Source of the DNA: an uncultured beta proteobacterium
Lineage (GTDB): Bacteria; Pseudomonadota; Gammaproteobacteria; Burkholderiales; SG8-39
Assembly (NCBI GenBank): GCA_902826155.1
Contig: CADEDU010000017.1
Location: forward strand, 1 to 64,000
Length of the DNA: 64,000 nucleotides
Direction of reading: 5' to 3'
Shown here: one piece after another, positions 17,027-25,909 of the stretch
How positions within the stretch are numbered: position 1 is the stretch's first letter
How the letters are laid out: each line of letters begins with the position of its first letter
Program-made: the position numbers and the translations under genes
The notes under the pieces: generated by a model
The model's database searches: none
Seen by the model: the letters and a program-made list of their open reading frames with translations, nothing else
Told to the model about the DNA's origin: nothing

Positions 17027-18832
17027 TCAATGCAGGTAGATCCACTTGGCGACAGATGGAACGCCATTGATATTCAATGCAAACATCATGTAGTAGCCTT
17101 GCTGCGCCAACGAGTGCGGGTGTCCGCCGTGAGGAGCTGTCAGCGTAAGTCTGCTTGGGTTTGCATGATCGTGGACATACGGCATCTCCAAAACTTTCTG
17201 TTCAGTGTCCGTTTGGTGGGTCACGGCCATCGGCCTCACCAGCACCACCTTGACAATCGAGGCAGCATCCGGTGACTCGATCACGAAGCTTTGCCCGTGA
17301 TGCACGAGAGCCGGTGCGGCGGAGATCACGGGTCTTGCCCCGCGGAACAGATAGGGCGGACTGAATATTTCGATCGCCGCATTGTTCCATCCGGCCATCA
17401 TGACCTGCCCGGTTGGTAGCAGCAGTGCGACCGAATGGTAGTCACGAATGGATGGCAAGGTTGCCATGCCTGCCCATGAATTCGTTTGAGGGTCGAACAG
17501 AGCGCATGGAGAGTTGGTTCGTTGGATGCCACCGCACACGAAAGCAGTCCCATCGGGCAACAAGACTGCGCTGCAAAGGCTGCGGTGTTCGCCGTCAGGA
17601 AACGGTATCGAAGGGCTCCAGTTCGCGGCCGGCGACAACGATGTGGCGTCGAAGATCTCGTAGCTATTGTTGGTGGAAGAGTCCGCGCCCCCTAATACGA
17701 GCACACGCACATACGGAGGGGTGCTGCTCAGGACCATTACTGACATTGCTTTAGTGCGGTCGGGCTTAGTCGGCGTTACTGGAGCAATATCGTTCCAAAC
17801 TCCCGTGGTCGATCCGGTGAATGAGAAGTACGAAGATTGGTCATCACCCGGAAAGGGCCCACCGCCTGCCCCGGCCGTGCCCCACCCAGTGCGCGAATAG
17901 AAAATGCTGTTGTTAGGGAGCAGATGAAGGCCGGGATACAAGCTCGGGAATGGCTTGTCGTCCCCGGATGTCACCTCCCGAAAGCTATCGGAAGCTTCGT
18001 CATAGATTTCCATGTCGCCACTACCATGGCCACAGACCACCAAGACCTCGTGGCTGTTGCCAATTCGCTGATCGCCCAGCGTCAGAACCGTCGGATACCA
18101 ACGATCGTGGACCATGCTGCCCGCGGTTCGCGTCCAGGTTCTGCTCATCGGATCGAATTTGTAACCCCATTTCGCTTTGGAGTGCGGTCCGTATCCACCG
18201 CCGCCGACGACCAACAGACGCCCATCGGACAAGAACGAGTGCCCGCCACAAAGCACGGAATACCCCGACGCGGCATCTGGGGTCAGGTGGGGCTGGTTGA
18301 CCGGATCTTCAAACGCGGCCGGCGTGGCATCCTCCGGATTCCATAGCAATGTCGTCTCGTCCGCCGTTATGAACAGCACCTTGCCAGTGTGTAGCAGCGC
18401 TGCGTGAATGACACCATCGTAACCGCCTGGCCCTCTGCGCGGAATACCGTGCGGAAACACAGACCAGGCGCCGTAGAACATATTGCTGAAATGGCGCATC
18501 AGGTCGTCCAAGCGCCTCCGATCAAACACACGAAGTCCGAGCACCTCTCGGATAGTTCGGAAGCCAAACGGGTATTCGGTTTCTCTGAACTCAATGATTG
18601 CTTTCGCTACCTCCGGATCGAGAATTTTCTTTCGCCGTTGCTGAAGCGCTTCCGGATGGTCTTCATGAATCGGATCGACTTCCGGATTTGGTAGACGCGG
18701 TTTTTCGTAAACCAAATCCTCCGGTTGAACGGCGGCGTTCAAGAAGCTCAGAATTCGCCGATGAAGCGGCGCGTCGAGCTTGATATCGCTTGGGTCGAAT
18801 TTGCTCTGATGAAGTACTTGCTCGGTACTCAT
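17027..18832 (-). CDS. Galactose-oxidase-like copper radical oxidase
   Basis: 601 residues from ATG 18832, with GGAGG five bases upstream. Kelch-type beta-propeller repeats (for example SFLSDGRLLVVGGGGYG) are followed by a C-terminal immunoglobulin-like DUF1929 domain (from about 495). All candidate active-site residues of the galactose/glyoxal oxidase family are present: C195 (VLCGGHS) and Y246 (DRWYPT) for the Cys-Tyr cofactor, Y465-H466 (RDYHSV) and H539 (VTHQTD) as copper ligands. It should oxidise a primary alcohol or aldehyde with oxygen, giving hydrogen peroxide. Unusually, no signal peptide is visible; about 115 N-terminal residues precede the propeller. Substrate unknown. Confidence 0.85.
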   Translation of the reverse strand: MSTEQVLHQSKFDPSDIKLDAPLHRRILSFLNAAVQPEDLVYEKPRLPNPEVDPIHEDHPEALQQRRKKILDPEVAKAIIEFRETEYPFGFRTIREVLGLRVFDRRRLDDLMRHFSNMFYGAWSVFPHGIPRRGPGGYDGVIHAALLHTGKVLFITADETTLLWNPEDATPAAFEDPVNQPHLTPDAASGYSVLCGGHSFLSDGRLLVVGGGGYGPHSKAKWGYKFDPMSRTWTRTAGSMVHDRWYPTVLTLGDQRIGNSHEVLVVCGHGSGDMEIYDEASDSFREVTSGDDKPFPSLYPGLHLLPNNSIFYSRTGWGTAGAGGGPFPGDDQSSYFSFTGSTTGVWNDIAPVTPTKPDRTKAMSVMVLSSTPPYVRVLVLGGADSSTNNSYEIFDATSLSPAANWSPSIPFPDGEHRSLCSAVLLPDGTAFVCGGIQRTNSPCALFDPQTNSWAGMATLPSIRDYHSVALLLPTGQVMMAGWNNAAIEIFSPPYLFRGARPVISAAPALVHHGQSFVIESPDAASIVKVVLVRPMAVTHQTDTEQKVLEMPYVHDHANPSRLTLTAPHGGHPHSLAQQGYYMMFALNINGVPSVAKWIYLH

Positions 18833-19018
18833 GCACGCCTCCGTTGGTATGGACGATCGTAAGAGCCTTGCGTTCCTAGCACTTCAGATAAAGTGCGCAT
18901 CGATGCCCCTGTTTGAGATGCAGGGGAGAGCGCCTAGGCGCCACGATGATTTCACAAGGGCAACGACGCACAAATCCCACCGAGGTCGTAGCTAGGAGGA
19001 CGTAAGATGCCGCGTTAG

Positions 19019-19363
19019 CGTGGACCGGCAACCGGACCGTTACGGTTGCGCAAGCGCTTCCCCAAAGTCGCCGCGCTCATGGACGAATCCGAGGTCGATG
19101 TGCTGGCCTTCATGAGCTTCCCCAAGGCGCACGACACCCAGATTCACTCGACCAATCCACTGGAGCGATTCAACGGCGGGATCAAGCGGCGCACCAACGT
19201 AGTCGGCATCTTCCCCAACGAGGCGGCGATCACGCGCTTGGTCGGCGATTAGATGCTCGAGCAGAACGACGAGTTGCAGATCCAGCGCCGCTACATGCAG
19301 CTTGAGGGCGCGGTTGCCCTCAACGACAATCGCACCGCTCGGCTCTCGGCAGTGATGAGCTGA
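19019..19363 (+). pseudogene. IS256-family transposase, C-terminal relic
   Basis: Only the C-terminal part of the transposase remains. It reads RKRFPKVAALMDESEVDVL, then QIHSTNPLERFNGGIKRRTN and VVGIFPNEAAITRLVGD, all hallmark sequence of IS256-family (mutator type) transposases. It stops at TAG (19250-19252) and resumes in the same frame with MLEQNDELQIQRRYMQLE. The catalytic DDE core upstream is gone, and a stop at 19016 closes the frame on the left. The relic marks an old insertion at the edge of the cadmium module and is not mobile by itself. Confidence 0.85.
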
Positions 19364-19620
19364 GCGACATTCCCGGTCGGGAGTGCCAGTTGGTGGCCCG
19401 TTGAAGCTGACGCTGACCGACTACCCGCGTTGGGGCACGTTCAAGTCGCTGGTCGGATCGCCGACGTCCGGCTGGTTCCGAGGTACAGCGGCCACCTGCC
19501 TGGGCGAACGACGAACGTCAGGTTCCGGCGGCGGCTGCCGTTCAACCGCCAAACCTGAGTGGCAGCACCCAGTCTGGCGCAGTCGTCCATCCCGCGACCT
19601 TGTCAGCAGATGGCCGCCAC

Positions 19621-19719
19621 TGTGCGTTCCCGAGCTCCGCTGACAGCCGACTTTCGCTGCCACGGCCTGCGCATCGAAGGTCAGATTCGAGGCGCGGCCA
19701 CTTCCTCACACTGACGGCC
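19621..19719 (+). repeat. Left copy of 99-bp inverted repeat flanking the cadmium module
   Basis: The reverse complement of 30711-30809 matches this segment at about 94 of 99 positions without gaps (counted by eye; five mismatches seen). It begins TGTGCGTTCCCGAGCT and ends CTGACGGCC. Weaker similarity continues outward to about 19555. The two copies enclose an 11-kb metal-resistance block whose codon use differs from its surroundings. It could be a transposon end or a dispersed repeat. Confidence 0.85.
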
Positions 19720-19869
19720 ACAGGCAGTCGGACACGTCAGTTCCAGAAACCACCCGTTCAAGGCCAGGTTGGTCTCACCTGCAGATCCGGGATCGGGGTG
19801 AACGTGTCAGGCGTCTTTTTCCTTCGGCCAGGCAACCTGTCGAAATTTTTGACTATCCCCCGGGAACGC

Positions 19870-20310
19870 TCAGTGGGCGCCGCGTACATGGCGCTTGGAC
19901 GCTGCCGCAGGCTTCGCCCCCGCGTGATCGATGCCCTGCAAGATGCCGCAGTCGGCTGCGGTATGCGGCACGGGGCAGGCCGATCGCAGCGCCCTCAGTT
20001 CCTTCTCCAGAGCGCGCAGGGCCTGGATCCGCTCGGCCACGTGGCTGATGTGCTCGTCGAGCAGGCAGTTCACCTCGCCGCAGTCGGCCAACGGTTGGTC
20101 CTTGAAACGCAACAGCACCCGCACCTCGTCGAGCGTCATGTCCAGGCTGCGGCACTGCCGGATGAAGGCCAGCCGGTTCGCATGCTGCGGGGCGTAGATG
20201 CGGTACTTGCCTTCCGTGCGCGCAGCGGCCGGCAGCAGGCCCTCCCGCTCGTAGAAGCGGATTGTCTCGATGGGCGTTCCGCTGGCTTGGGCCAGTTCGC
20301 CGATGCGCAT
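19870..20310 (-). CDS. cadR: CadR/PbrR cadmium-lead-responsive MerR regulator
   Basis: 146 residues. It has an N-terminal MerR winged helix-turn-helix (MRIGELAQASGTPIETIRFY), a dimerisation helix, and a metal site formed by C77 (ADCGEV), C112 (SACPVP) and C121 (ADCGIL), with an extra C82. This cysteine spacing and the PVPHTAADCGIL loop are characteristic of CadR/PbrR. It should bind the dyad in the intergenic region and activate cadA when Cd(II), Pb(II) or Zn(II) bind. It is divergent from cadA with 77 bases between starts. The short His-containing tail (KRHVRGAH) also fits CadR. Confidence 0.92.
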   Translation of the reverse strand: MRIGELAQASGTPIETIRFYEREGLLPAAARTEGKYRIYAPQHANRLAFIRQCRSLDMTLDEVRVLLRFKDQPLADCGEVNCLLDEHISHVAERIQALRALEKELRALRSACPVPHTAADCGILQGIDHAGAKPAAASKRHVRGAH

Positions 20311-20350
20311 GTGCGATTCCCCTCGTGCCAGTGACAGTTCACGACGCGCC

Positions 20351-20387
20351 TTGACTCTATACCCACTTCAGGGTTTTCAATGGCGGT
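20351..20387 (+). promoter_or_regulatory. MerR-type cadA promoter with long spacer
   Basis: TTGACT at 20351-20356 is a -35 box. A 19-bp spacer carries the imperfect dyad ACCC...GGGT, and TTCAAT at 20376-20381 is a weak -10. The 19-base spacer is the MerR-family signature, in which the activator untwists DNA. The predicted transcription start falls at or within a few bases of the cadA ATG (20388), so the mRNA may have almost no leader. Confidence 0.65.
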
Positions 20388-22655
20388 ATGGCTCACGCTC
20401 ACCCCCACGACATCCAACCGAATCCGGCTGACTCTGCGCCAGCGCCCGATTGCGGCGCCTGCTGTGGCGCCGCGGAGCACGTGTCCGTCGCTTCCGCGCC
20501 CGCACCGCTAGGTGGCGGCCAGCGCTTCCGCATCCCGGCGATGGACTGTGCCAGCGAAGAGTCCGAGATCCGTCGCGCTGTAGAGGGCATCCCTGGCGTC
20601 CTGGGCCTACGCTTCCAGTTGGGCGAGCGCAGCCTGCGCATAGCCGGCGAGCCGCAGGCTGCGCTGGCAGCGGTGGAAGCCATCCGGAACTCCGGATTCG
20701 AAGTTCACGCGTGGCCCGACGCGACGGTGTCGTCCAACGCCGGTGATAGATCGGATCACGACCACAAGGACGATGCCGCCACCGGCTCCGGCTTGGCCCG
20801 ACTGCTGGCTGCACTTGCACTTGCGACGACAGCCGAGGGCCTGACCTTCCTGGTGCCGGACGCGCCCTGGTCCAAGTGGGTTGGTATGGCCGTCGCTGCC
20901 GCGGCCATCGCGCTGGCCGGCTTCAGCACCTTCCGCAAGGGCCTGTCGGCCTTGCGGAACGGCCGCCTTAACATTAATTCGCTGATGACCGTGGCGGTTG
21001 CCGGCGCCTTCGTCATCGGTCAGTGGCCCGAGGCGGCGATGGTCATGGCCCTGTACGCCATCGCCGAGTTGATCGAGGCGCACGCGGTCGACCGCGCACG
21101 CAATGCGATCAGTGGTCTGCTGGCACTGTCCCCAGAGACAGCCGACCTGAGGCAGCCGGACGGCAGCTGGGCTTCTGTGCCCGTCGGTAATGTGTCCGTT
21201 GGCGCCACGGTGCGGGTCAAGCCGGGTGAGCGGGTCGCCATGGATGCCGTGGTCATGGCCGGCAGCACCAGCGTGGACCAGGCGCCCGTCACTGGCGAGA
21301 GCCTGCCGGTTGACAAGGGGCCCGGCGATGCGGTCTTCGCCGGCACCATCAACCAGACCGGCACCATCGAGTGCCGCGTCACCGCCGCCGCCTCGCAATC
21401 GACGCTGGTCCGCATCATCCACGCGGTCGAGCAGGCCCAGGGCAGCCGCGCGCCGACCCAGCGCTTCGTCGATCGCTTTGCGGCCGTGTACACACCGGCC
21501 GTATTCGTCCTGGCGCTGGCCGTCGCCATCGCCGGCCCCTGGCTCTTCGGCTGGACGGCGCTCGCCGCGGTCTACAAGGCGCTGGTGCTGCTGGTCATCG
21601 CCTGCCCCTGCGCACTCGTCATCTCGACGCCCGTCACCGTCGTCAGCGGGCTGGCGTCGGCGGCCCGGCGCGGCATCCTGGTCAAGGGCGGCGTCCACCT
21701 GGAACAGGCGCGGCTGCTGAAGGCAGTCGCACTCGACAAGACCGGCACCATCACCGAAGGGAAGCCGCGCCTCGTCGAGTGGCAGATGCTGTCCACCCGC
21801 CTGCCCAAACTGCAGGCCGAACACATCGCCGCCGCGCTGGCGGCGCACTCGGACCACCCGGTGTCGCGCGCCATCGCCGCAGGGCTGACGCCGAACAGCG
21901 TCGAGGCCCGCAACTTTGCGGCGCTATCCGGTCGCGGCATCGAGGCCGACATCGACGGCCAGCGCTATGTGCTGGGCAACCACCGCCTGATCGAGGAGCG
22001 CGGCCAGTGCTCCGTCGAGATCGAGGCCGTGCTTCACTGGCACGAACAAGCCGGCCGCACGGTCAGCCTGCTGGCGACCGCGTCCGGGGTGCTGGCACTC
22101 TTCGCGGTCGCCGACACGATCAAGCCCTCGTCGGCCGCCGCCATCGGCGAACTGAAGGCGATGGGCATCACGCCGGTGATGCTGACCGGCGACAACCAGG
22201 CCACCGCCGAGGCCATCGGGCGCCAAGCCGGTCTGACGGACATCCGCGGGAACCTGCTGCCCGAGGACAAGCTCGCCGCGATCCAGGCCATGCAGAAGCA
22301 GTACGGCGCGACGGCGATGACCGGCGACGGTATCAACGACGCGCCCGCGTTGGCCCAGGCCGACATCGGCATGGCGATGGGCGCGGCCGGGACCGACATT
22401 GCGATGGAAGCCGCCGATGTTGTCGTCATGAACGACGACCTGCGGCGTATCGCCGAGACCGTGCGTCTGTCGCAGCGCACGCACGCGGTGCTGTGGCAGA
22501 ACATCACGCTGGCCCTGGGCATCAAGGCCTTGTTCCTGGTGCTGGCGCTGTTCGACAACGCCAGCATGTGGATGGCCGTGTTCGCCGACATGGGCGCCAG
22601 CCTGCTGGTGGTCTTCAACGGGCTGCGCCTGCTGCGCAATCCGGAGCGAAGCTGA
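20388..22655 (+). CDS. cadA: Cd/Zn/Pb-exporting P-type ATPase
   Basis: 755 residues. The N-terminal metal domain has IPAMDCASEES (C54), where a single Cys plus acidic residues replaces CxxC, typical of Zn/Cd/Pb pumps. A His/Cys-rich leader (MAHAHPHD, DCGACCGA) precedes it. The membrane metal motif is CPC (IACPCALV, about 405-407). The phosphorylation site is DKTGT (about 450), the TGE loop is VTGESLP and the ATP hinge is GDGINDAP (about 644). It exports divalent soft metals from cytoplasm to periplasm, under cadR control. No ribosome site is seen upstream of the start. Confidence 0.93.
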   Translation: MAHAHPHDIQPNPADSAPAPDCGACCGAAEHVSVASAPAPLGGGQRFRIPAMDCASEESEIRRAVEGIPGVLGLRFQLGERSLRIAGEPQAALAAVEAIRNSGFEVHAWPDATVSSNAGDRSDHDHKDDAATGSGLARLLAALALATTAEGLTFLVPDAPWSKWVGMAVAAAAIALAGFSTFRKGLSALRNGRLNINSLMTVAVAGAFVIGQWPEAAMVMALYAIAELIEAHAVDRARNAISGLLALSPETADLRQPDGSWASVPVGNVSVGATVRVKPGERVAMDAVVMAGSTSVDQAPVTGESLPVDKGPGDAVFAGTINQTGTIECRVTAAASQSTLVRIIHAVEQAQGSRAPTQRFVDRFAAVYTPAVFVLALAVAIAGPWLFGWTALAAVYKALVLLVIACPCALVISTPVTVVSGLASAARRGILVKGGVHLEQARLLKAVALDKTGTITEGKPRLVEWQMLSTRLPKLQAEHIAAALAAHSDHPVSRAIAAGLTPNSVEARNFAALSGRGIEADIDGQRYVLGNHRLIEERGQCSVEIEAVLHWHEQAGRTVSLLATASGVLALFAVADTIKPSSAAAIGELKAMGITPVMLTGDNQATAEAIGRQAGLTDIRGNLLPEDKLAAIQAMQKQYGATAMTGDGINDAPALAQADIGMAMGAAGTDIAMEAADVVVMNDDLRRIAETVRLSQRTHAVLWQNITLALGIKALFLVLALFDNASMWMAVFADMGASLLVVFNGLRLLRNPERS

Positions 22656-22662
22656 GGCAAGC

Positions 22663-23373
22663 ATGGATGCCGAACCGCGCCTGTTGCAGCCCACGCGGCT
22701 GCTCGACTTCACGCACCCTGCCATCGAAGCGCTGGTCGAGGCGCGCGGCTGGCGGCAGTTACCGATGTATGAACGCATCGGCGTCGCCTACGACTTCGTC
22801 CGCAACGAAATCGCCTTCGGCTACAACGAGGGCGACGAGCTGCCGGCATCTCGGGTGTTGGCCGACGGCATCGGCCAGTGCAACACCAAGAGCACGCTGC
22901 TAATGGCCTTGCTGCGCGCGGTGGGCATTCCCTGCCGCTTCCACGGCTTCACCATCGACAAGCCGCTACAGAAGGGTGCGATCACGGGGCTCGCCTATGT
23001 GCTGGCACCGCAACGCATCATCCACAGCTGGGTCCAAGTGGCCTTCGAGGGCCGGTGGGTGAACCTGGAAGGCTTCATCCTTGACGCACCCTACCTGGCC
23101 AGCCTGCAGCGCCGCTTTCCGGGCCGACGTCGGTTCTGCGGCTACGGTGCAGCCACGCCCGACCTGTCCGCGCCCGGAGTCGAGTGGCGCGGCCAGGACA
23201 CGTACATCCAGAAGGACGGGATCGCCGATGACTTCGGTGTCTTCGACAGCCCGGACGAGTTCTATGCCCGCCACGGATCGAATCTGTCGGGGGTCAAGCG
23301 CTGGCTCTACGCGCAGGTCATCCGGCACCGCATGAATGCTCAGGTCCGGCGCATTCGCGCCGAAAAGTGGTGA
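22663..23373 (+). CDS. Transglutaminase-like cysteine protein in the cadmium operon
   Basis: 236 residues, seven bases after cadA. Residues about 35-145 form a transglutaminase-like (papain fold) core with the triad C73 (GIGQCNTKS), H121 (IIHSWVQV) and an acidic residue in NLEGFILD (E136/D141). Such proteins act as peptidases or cross-linkers, or have unknown roles. Genes of this type occur near CadR/CadA in other proteobacteria, to my knowledge without assigned function. No signal peptide is seen, so it is probably cytoplasmic. A direct role in metal resistance is inference from operon position. Confidence 0.8.
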   Translation: MDAEPRLLQPTRLLDFTHPAIEALVEARGWRQLPMYERIGVAYDFVRNEIAFGYNEGDELPASRVLADGIGQCNTKSTLLMALLRAVGIPCRFHGFTIDKPLQKGAITGLAYVLAPQRIIHSWVQVAFEGRWVNLEGFILDAPYLASLQRRFPGRRRFCGYGAATPDLSAPGVEWRGQDTYIQKDGIADDFGVFDSPDEFYARHGSNLSGVKRWLYAQVIRHRMNAQVRRIRAEKW

Positions 23374-23436
23374 TGCCGGTCGCGGCGATCAGCTCCGCGA
23401 ACTCGTCTCAAACGCTCTAGCTGCTAAACTTTGCAA

Positions 23437-23799
23437 ATGCGCCGTTGGCTCGCGATCCTCATGCTCGCCTTGCTACCGCTCCAGTTCAGCTGGGCGGCTG
23501 GGGCGGCGTATTGCGGGCACGAAGCCGGCCATCACGCCGAGCATCTGGGCCATCACGAGCACCGGCATGCGGACCAGGCCAAGGCCGACCAGGACAGCGT
23601 CCCGGCGGACCAGAATGCCCAGGCCGGCTTGGATTACTACTGCGGCCATTGCCACGGCACCGGTGCCAGCATGCCCACGCCCGTGGGCGACATGTCGCCG
23701 CTGGCCCTGGCGTCCCACCCGGTGACGCTCGTCGAAGGCACCGTGCGCACCCTCGCGCCAAGCCCGCCCGAACGCCCTCAGTGGCTGCCCCTCGCCTGA
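23437..23799 (+). CDS. czcI: CzcI-like periplasmic His-rich protein
   Basis: About 120 residues from ATG 23437; a TTG lies six bases earlier. The signal peptide is MRRWLAILMLALLPLQFSWA. The mature part is rich in His and Asp (HHAEHLGHHEHRHAD) with Cys pairs (YCGH, YYCGHCHG), then a Pro-rich tail. CzcI of Cupriavidus, which precedes czcCBA, has the same leader pattern and size and influences czc regulation. Here too it lies immediately upstream of czcC. Metal binding by the His tract is likely but inferred. Confidence 0.7.
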   Translation: MRRWLAILMLALLPLQFSWAAGAAYCGHEAGHHAEHLGHHEHRHADQAKADQDSVPADQNAQAGLDYYCGHCHGTGASMPTPVGDMSPLALASHPVTLVEGTVRTLAPSPPERPQWLPLA

Positions 23800-23963
23800 T
23801 CGGCGAGGCGGGTCTCTTCCCTTTCTGAAGCCCGTTCGCGCCTGAGTGCGCGCCAGTTGACGTTCGTGTCAGTGGCGCCGTGCCAGGCCCGATCCGACTC
23901 TGAGTTGCTCAGCGTCGCCCCTTGCCGATCTCCCGTGGGTTGTTTTCAACACTGGAGCATCGG

Positions 23964-25277
23964 ATGCACCGAAGAAGATTCCTGGCTGCCGGGCGGTGGC
24001 AACACCCCGCCCGCGCCACCCTGACCCTGGCACTCGCCGCTGCACTGACCGGCGCTCTGATCGAGGCGCACGCGCAAACTGCGGCAACGCCCACCGTTCA
24101 GGACCGGCCCACGCTGCGTGCGGCCTTCGAAGCCGCCTGGGCGCGGCAGCCCGAAGCCCAAGCGTTGACGGCGCGACGCGACGCGGCACGCGCGCAGCAG
24201 CAGGCGGCCCGATCGTTAACGCCCGAACCGGTGGCGATGGAGCTGTCCACCAAGACGGACCGCCTGAACCGCAACCTCGGCACCCGCGAGTACGAGATCG
24301 GCGTGGCGATCCCGTTGTGGCTGCCGGGCGAACGCGGCCGCAGCCAGGCCCTGGCCGATGCCGAAGGGCGTGCCATCGAGAGCCGCACCACGGCGGCCCA
24401 ACTGCGCGTGGCAGCCACCGTCCGCGAGGGCTGGTGGACGTGGCAGCGCGCCCGCGTGGAACTCGATGCCGCGCGCGGCCAGCTCGACAACGTTCGCCGC
24501 ATCGCGGCCGATGTCGGCAAGCGTCTGAAGGCCGGTGACTTGGCCCGTGCCGACCAGCATCAGGCCGACGGCGCCGTGGCAGCGGCCGAAGCCGCCGTGG
24601 CGCAAGCTGAAGGTTCGCTCTCGGCCGCCTGGCAGCAGCTTCGTCCACTCGTCGACATGCCAGGCGCTGCCGCACCCAGCCATTCGCCCAGCGCCGACGC
24701 CGAACCCGAGCCGTCCACGATGCCCAGTGCTCCGGACGGCTTGGACACGCATGCCGAACTGCTCTCGTTGAAGGACCGCTCCGCAGTCGCAGACGGTGTG
24801 GCTGCACTCGCGGCCACGCAGTCTCGCGCCAGCCCGGAACTCACCATCGCTGCGACCCGCGATCGTGGCACCTACGGGGAGTCCTACCAGCAGACCTTCA
24901 CGGTCGGTGTGCGCATCCCCTTCGGCGCCGGTCCTCGACACGATGCACGCGTGGCTTCGGCGCGCGCCGAAGCGGTCGAACTGCAGGCACAGTTGGTCTT
25001 GGAGCGTGCCCGCCTGGCAGGCGAACGCGAGGCCGCACGCGCGCGCACGGACGCGGCGCGGACCCAGCTGGCCGCTGCTGAACGCCGCGCCCAGCTGGCG
25101 CGCGAGTCGCGCGGCTTCTTCGACAAGTCCTTCCGCTTGGGCGAGTCCGACCTGCCCACCCGCTTGCGCATCGAGGCCGAGGCCGCCGACGCCGAGCGAC
25201 AGGCCGCGCGCGCCCTCATCGAACTCGGCGCAGCGATCTCCGCGTGGCGGCAGGCCCTGGGCCTTCTGCCGCAGTGA
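23964..25277 (+). CDS. czcC: CzcC-type outer-membrane efflux protein
   Basis: 437 residues from ATG 23964, with GGAG nine bases upstream; an open frame to 23922 lacks a good site. The signal peptide (ARATLTLALAAALTGALIEA, then HAQ) directs export. The rest is two outer-membrane-efflux repeats of long alpha-helices rich in Ala, Arg and Glu (about 55-215 and 245-430). It forms the trimeric outer-membrane channel of the CzcCBA tripartite pump. The gene order czcI-czcC-(accessory)-czcB-czcA is standard. Confidence 0.88.
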   Translation: MHRRRFLAAGRWQHPARATLTLALAAALTGALIEAHAQTAATPTVQDRPTLRAAFEAAWARQPEAQALTARRDAARAQQQAARSLTPEPVAMELSTKTDRLNRNLGTREYEIGVAIPLWLPGERGRSQALADAEGRAIESRTTAAQLRVAATVREGWWTWQRARVELDAARGQLDNVRRIAADVGKRLKAGDLARADQHQADGAVAAAEAAVAQAEGSLSAAWQQLRPLVDMPGAAAPSHSPSADAEPEPSTMPSAPDGLDTHAELLSLKDRSAVADGVAALAATQSRASPELTIAATRDRGTYGESYQQTFTVGVRIPFGAGPRHDARVASARAEAVELQAQLVLERARLAGEREAARARTDAARTQLAAAERRAQLARESRGFFDKSFRLGESDLPTRLRIEAEAADAERQAARALIELGAAISAWRQALGLLPQ

Positions 25278-25348
25278 GCCGACGGGACACGCCCTCAGCA
25301 CACGCACCCACGCACACGCTCAGCGAACCCATTCAGGAATCCGATCCC

Positions 25349-25909
25349 ATGAAGTCCTCCCACTCCTTGGCCGCACTCAGCCTCGCGGCCATGCTGCTCG
25401 CTACCGTCCTGCCGGCCATCGCCGGCGAGGGCCATGACCACGGTGACGCGGCCTCCGCCGCCACCGGCACGGCGCTGCCGCGCTTCGCCGCGGTGTCCGA
25501 GACCTTCGAGCTCGTCGGCGTGCTCGACGGCAAGCAGATCACGCTCTACCTCGACCGCTTTGCCGACAACGCCCCCGTACGCGGCGCGCAGATCGAGCTC
25601 GAGATCACTGGGGCCCAGTTCAAGGCCGAGGCCCACGGCGACGACGCCTATAAGGTGGTGCTCAAGGAAGCACCCAAGCCCGGCGTGCTGCCGATCACCG
25701 CGACCGTGACCGCTGGGGCGGAGGTCGATCTACTGGCCGGCGAACTCGACCTGCACGAGGCCGCCCATACCGACGAGTCCGCGCATAAACATTCGTGGAA
25801 GGAGGTCGGCGGATGGGCCGCTGGCGGCCTGACAGTCCTTGCCGTCCTCGTGTTCGGCGGGAGACGCCTGATGGCCGCCCGCCAGATCCGCGCCGGAGGT
25901 GCAGCATGA
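25349..25909 (+). CDS. Periplasmic/membrane accessory protein between czcC and czcB
   Basis: 186 residues from ATG 25349. Signal peptide MKSSHSLAALSLAAMLLATV, then a metal-binding-like GEGHDHGD at the mature N-terminus, shared with the following CzcB (GEGHNHGE). A beta-rich domain of about 100 residues follows, then a His-containing stretch (HTDESAHKHSWKEV), one C-terminal helix (AAGGLTVLAVLVFGG) and a basic end. I do not recognise a named family. The duplicated GEGH.HG start suggests descent from or partnership with CzcB, perhaps delivering metal. The stop overlaps the czcB start (ATGA). Confidence 0.7.
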   Translation: MKSSHSLAALSLAAMLLATVLPAIAGEGHDHGDAASAATGTALPRFAAVSETFELVGVLDGKQITLYLDRFADNAPVRGAQIELEITGAQFKAEAHGDDAYKVVLKEAPKPGVLPITATVTAGAEVDLLAGELDLHEAAHTDESAHKHSWKEVGGWAAGGLTVLAVLVFGGRRLMAARQIRAGGAA

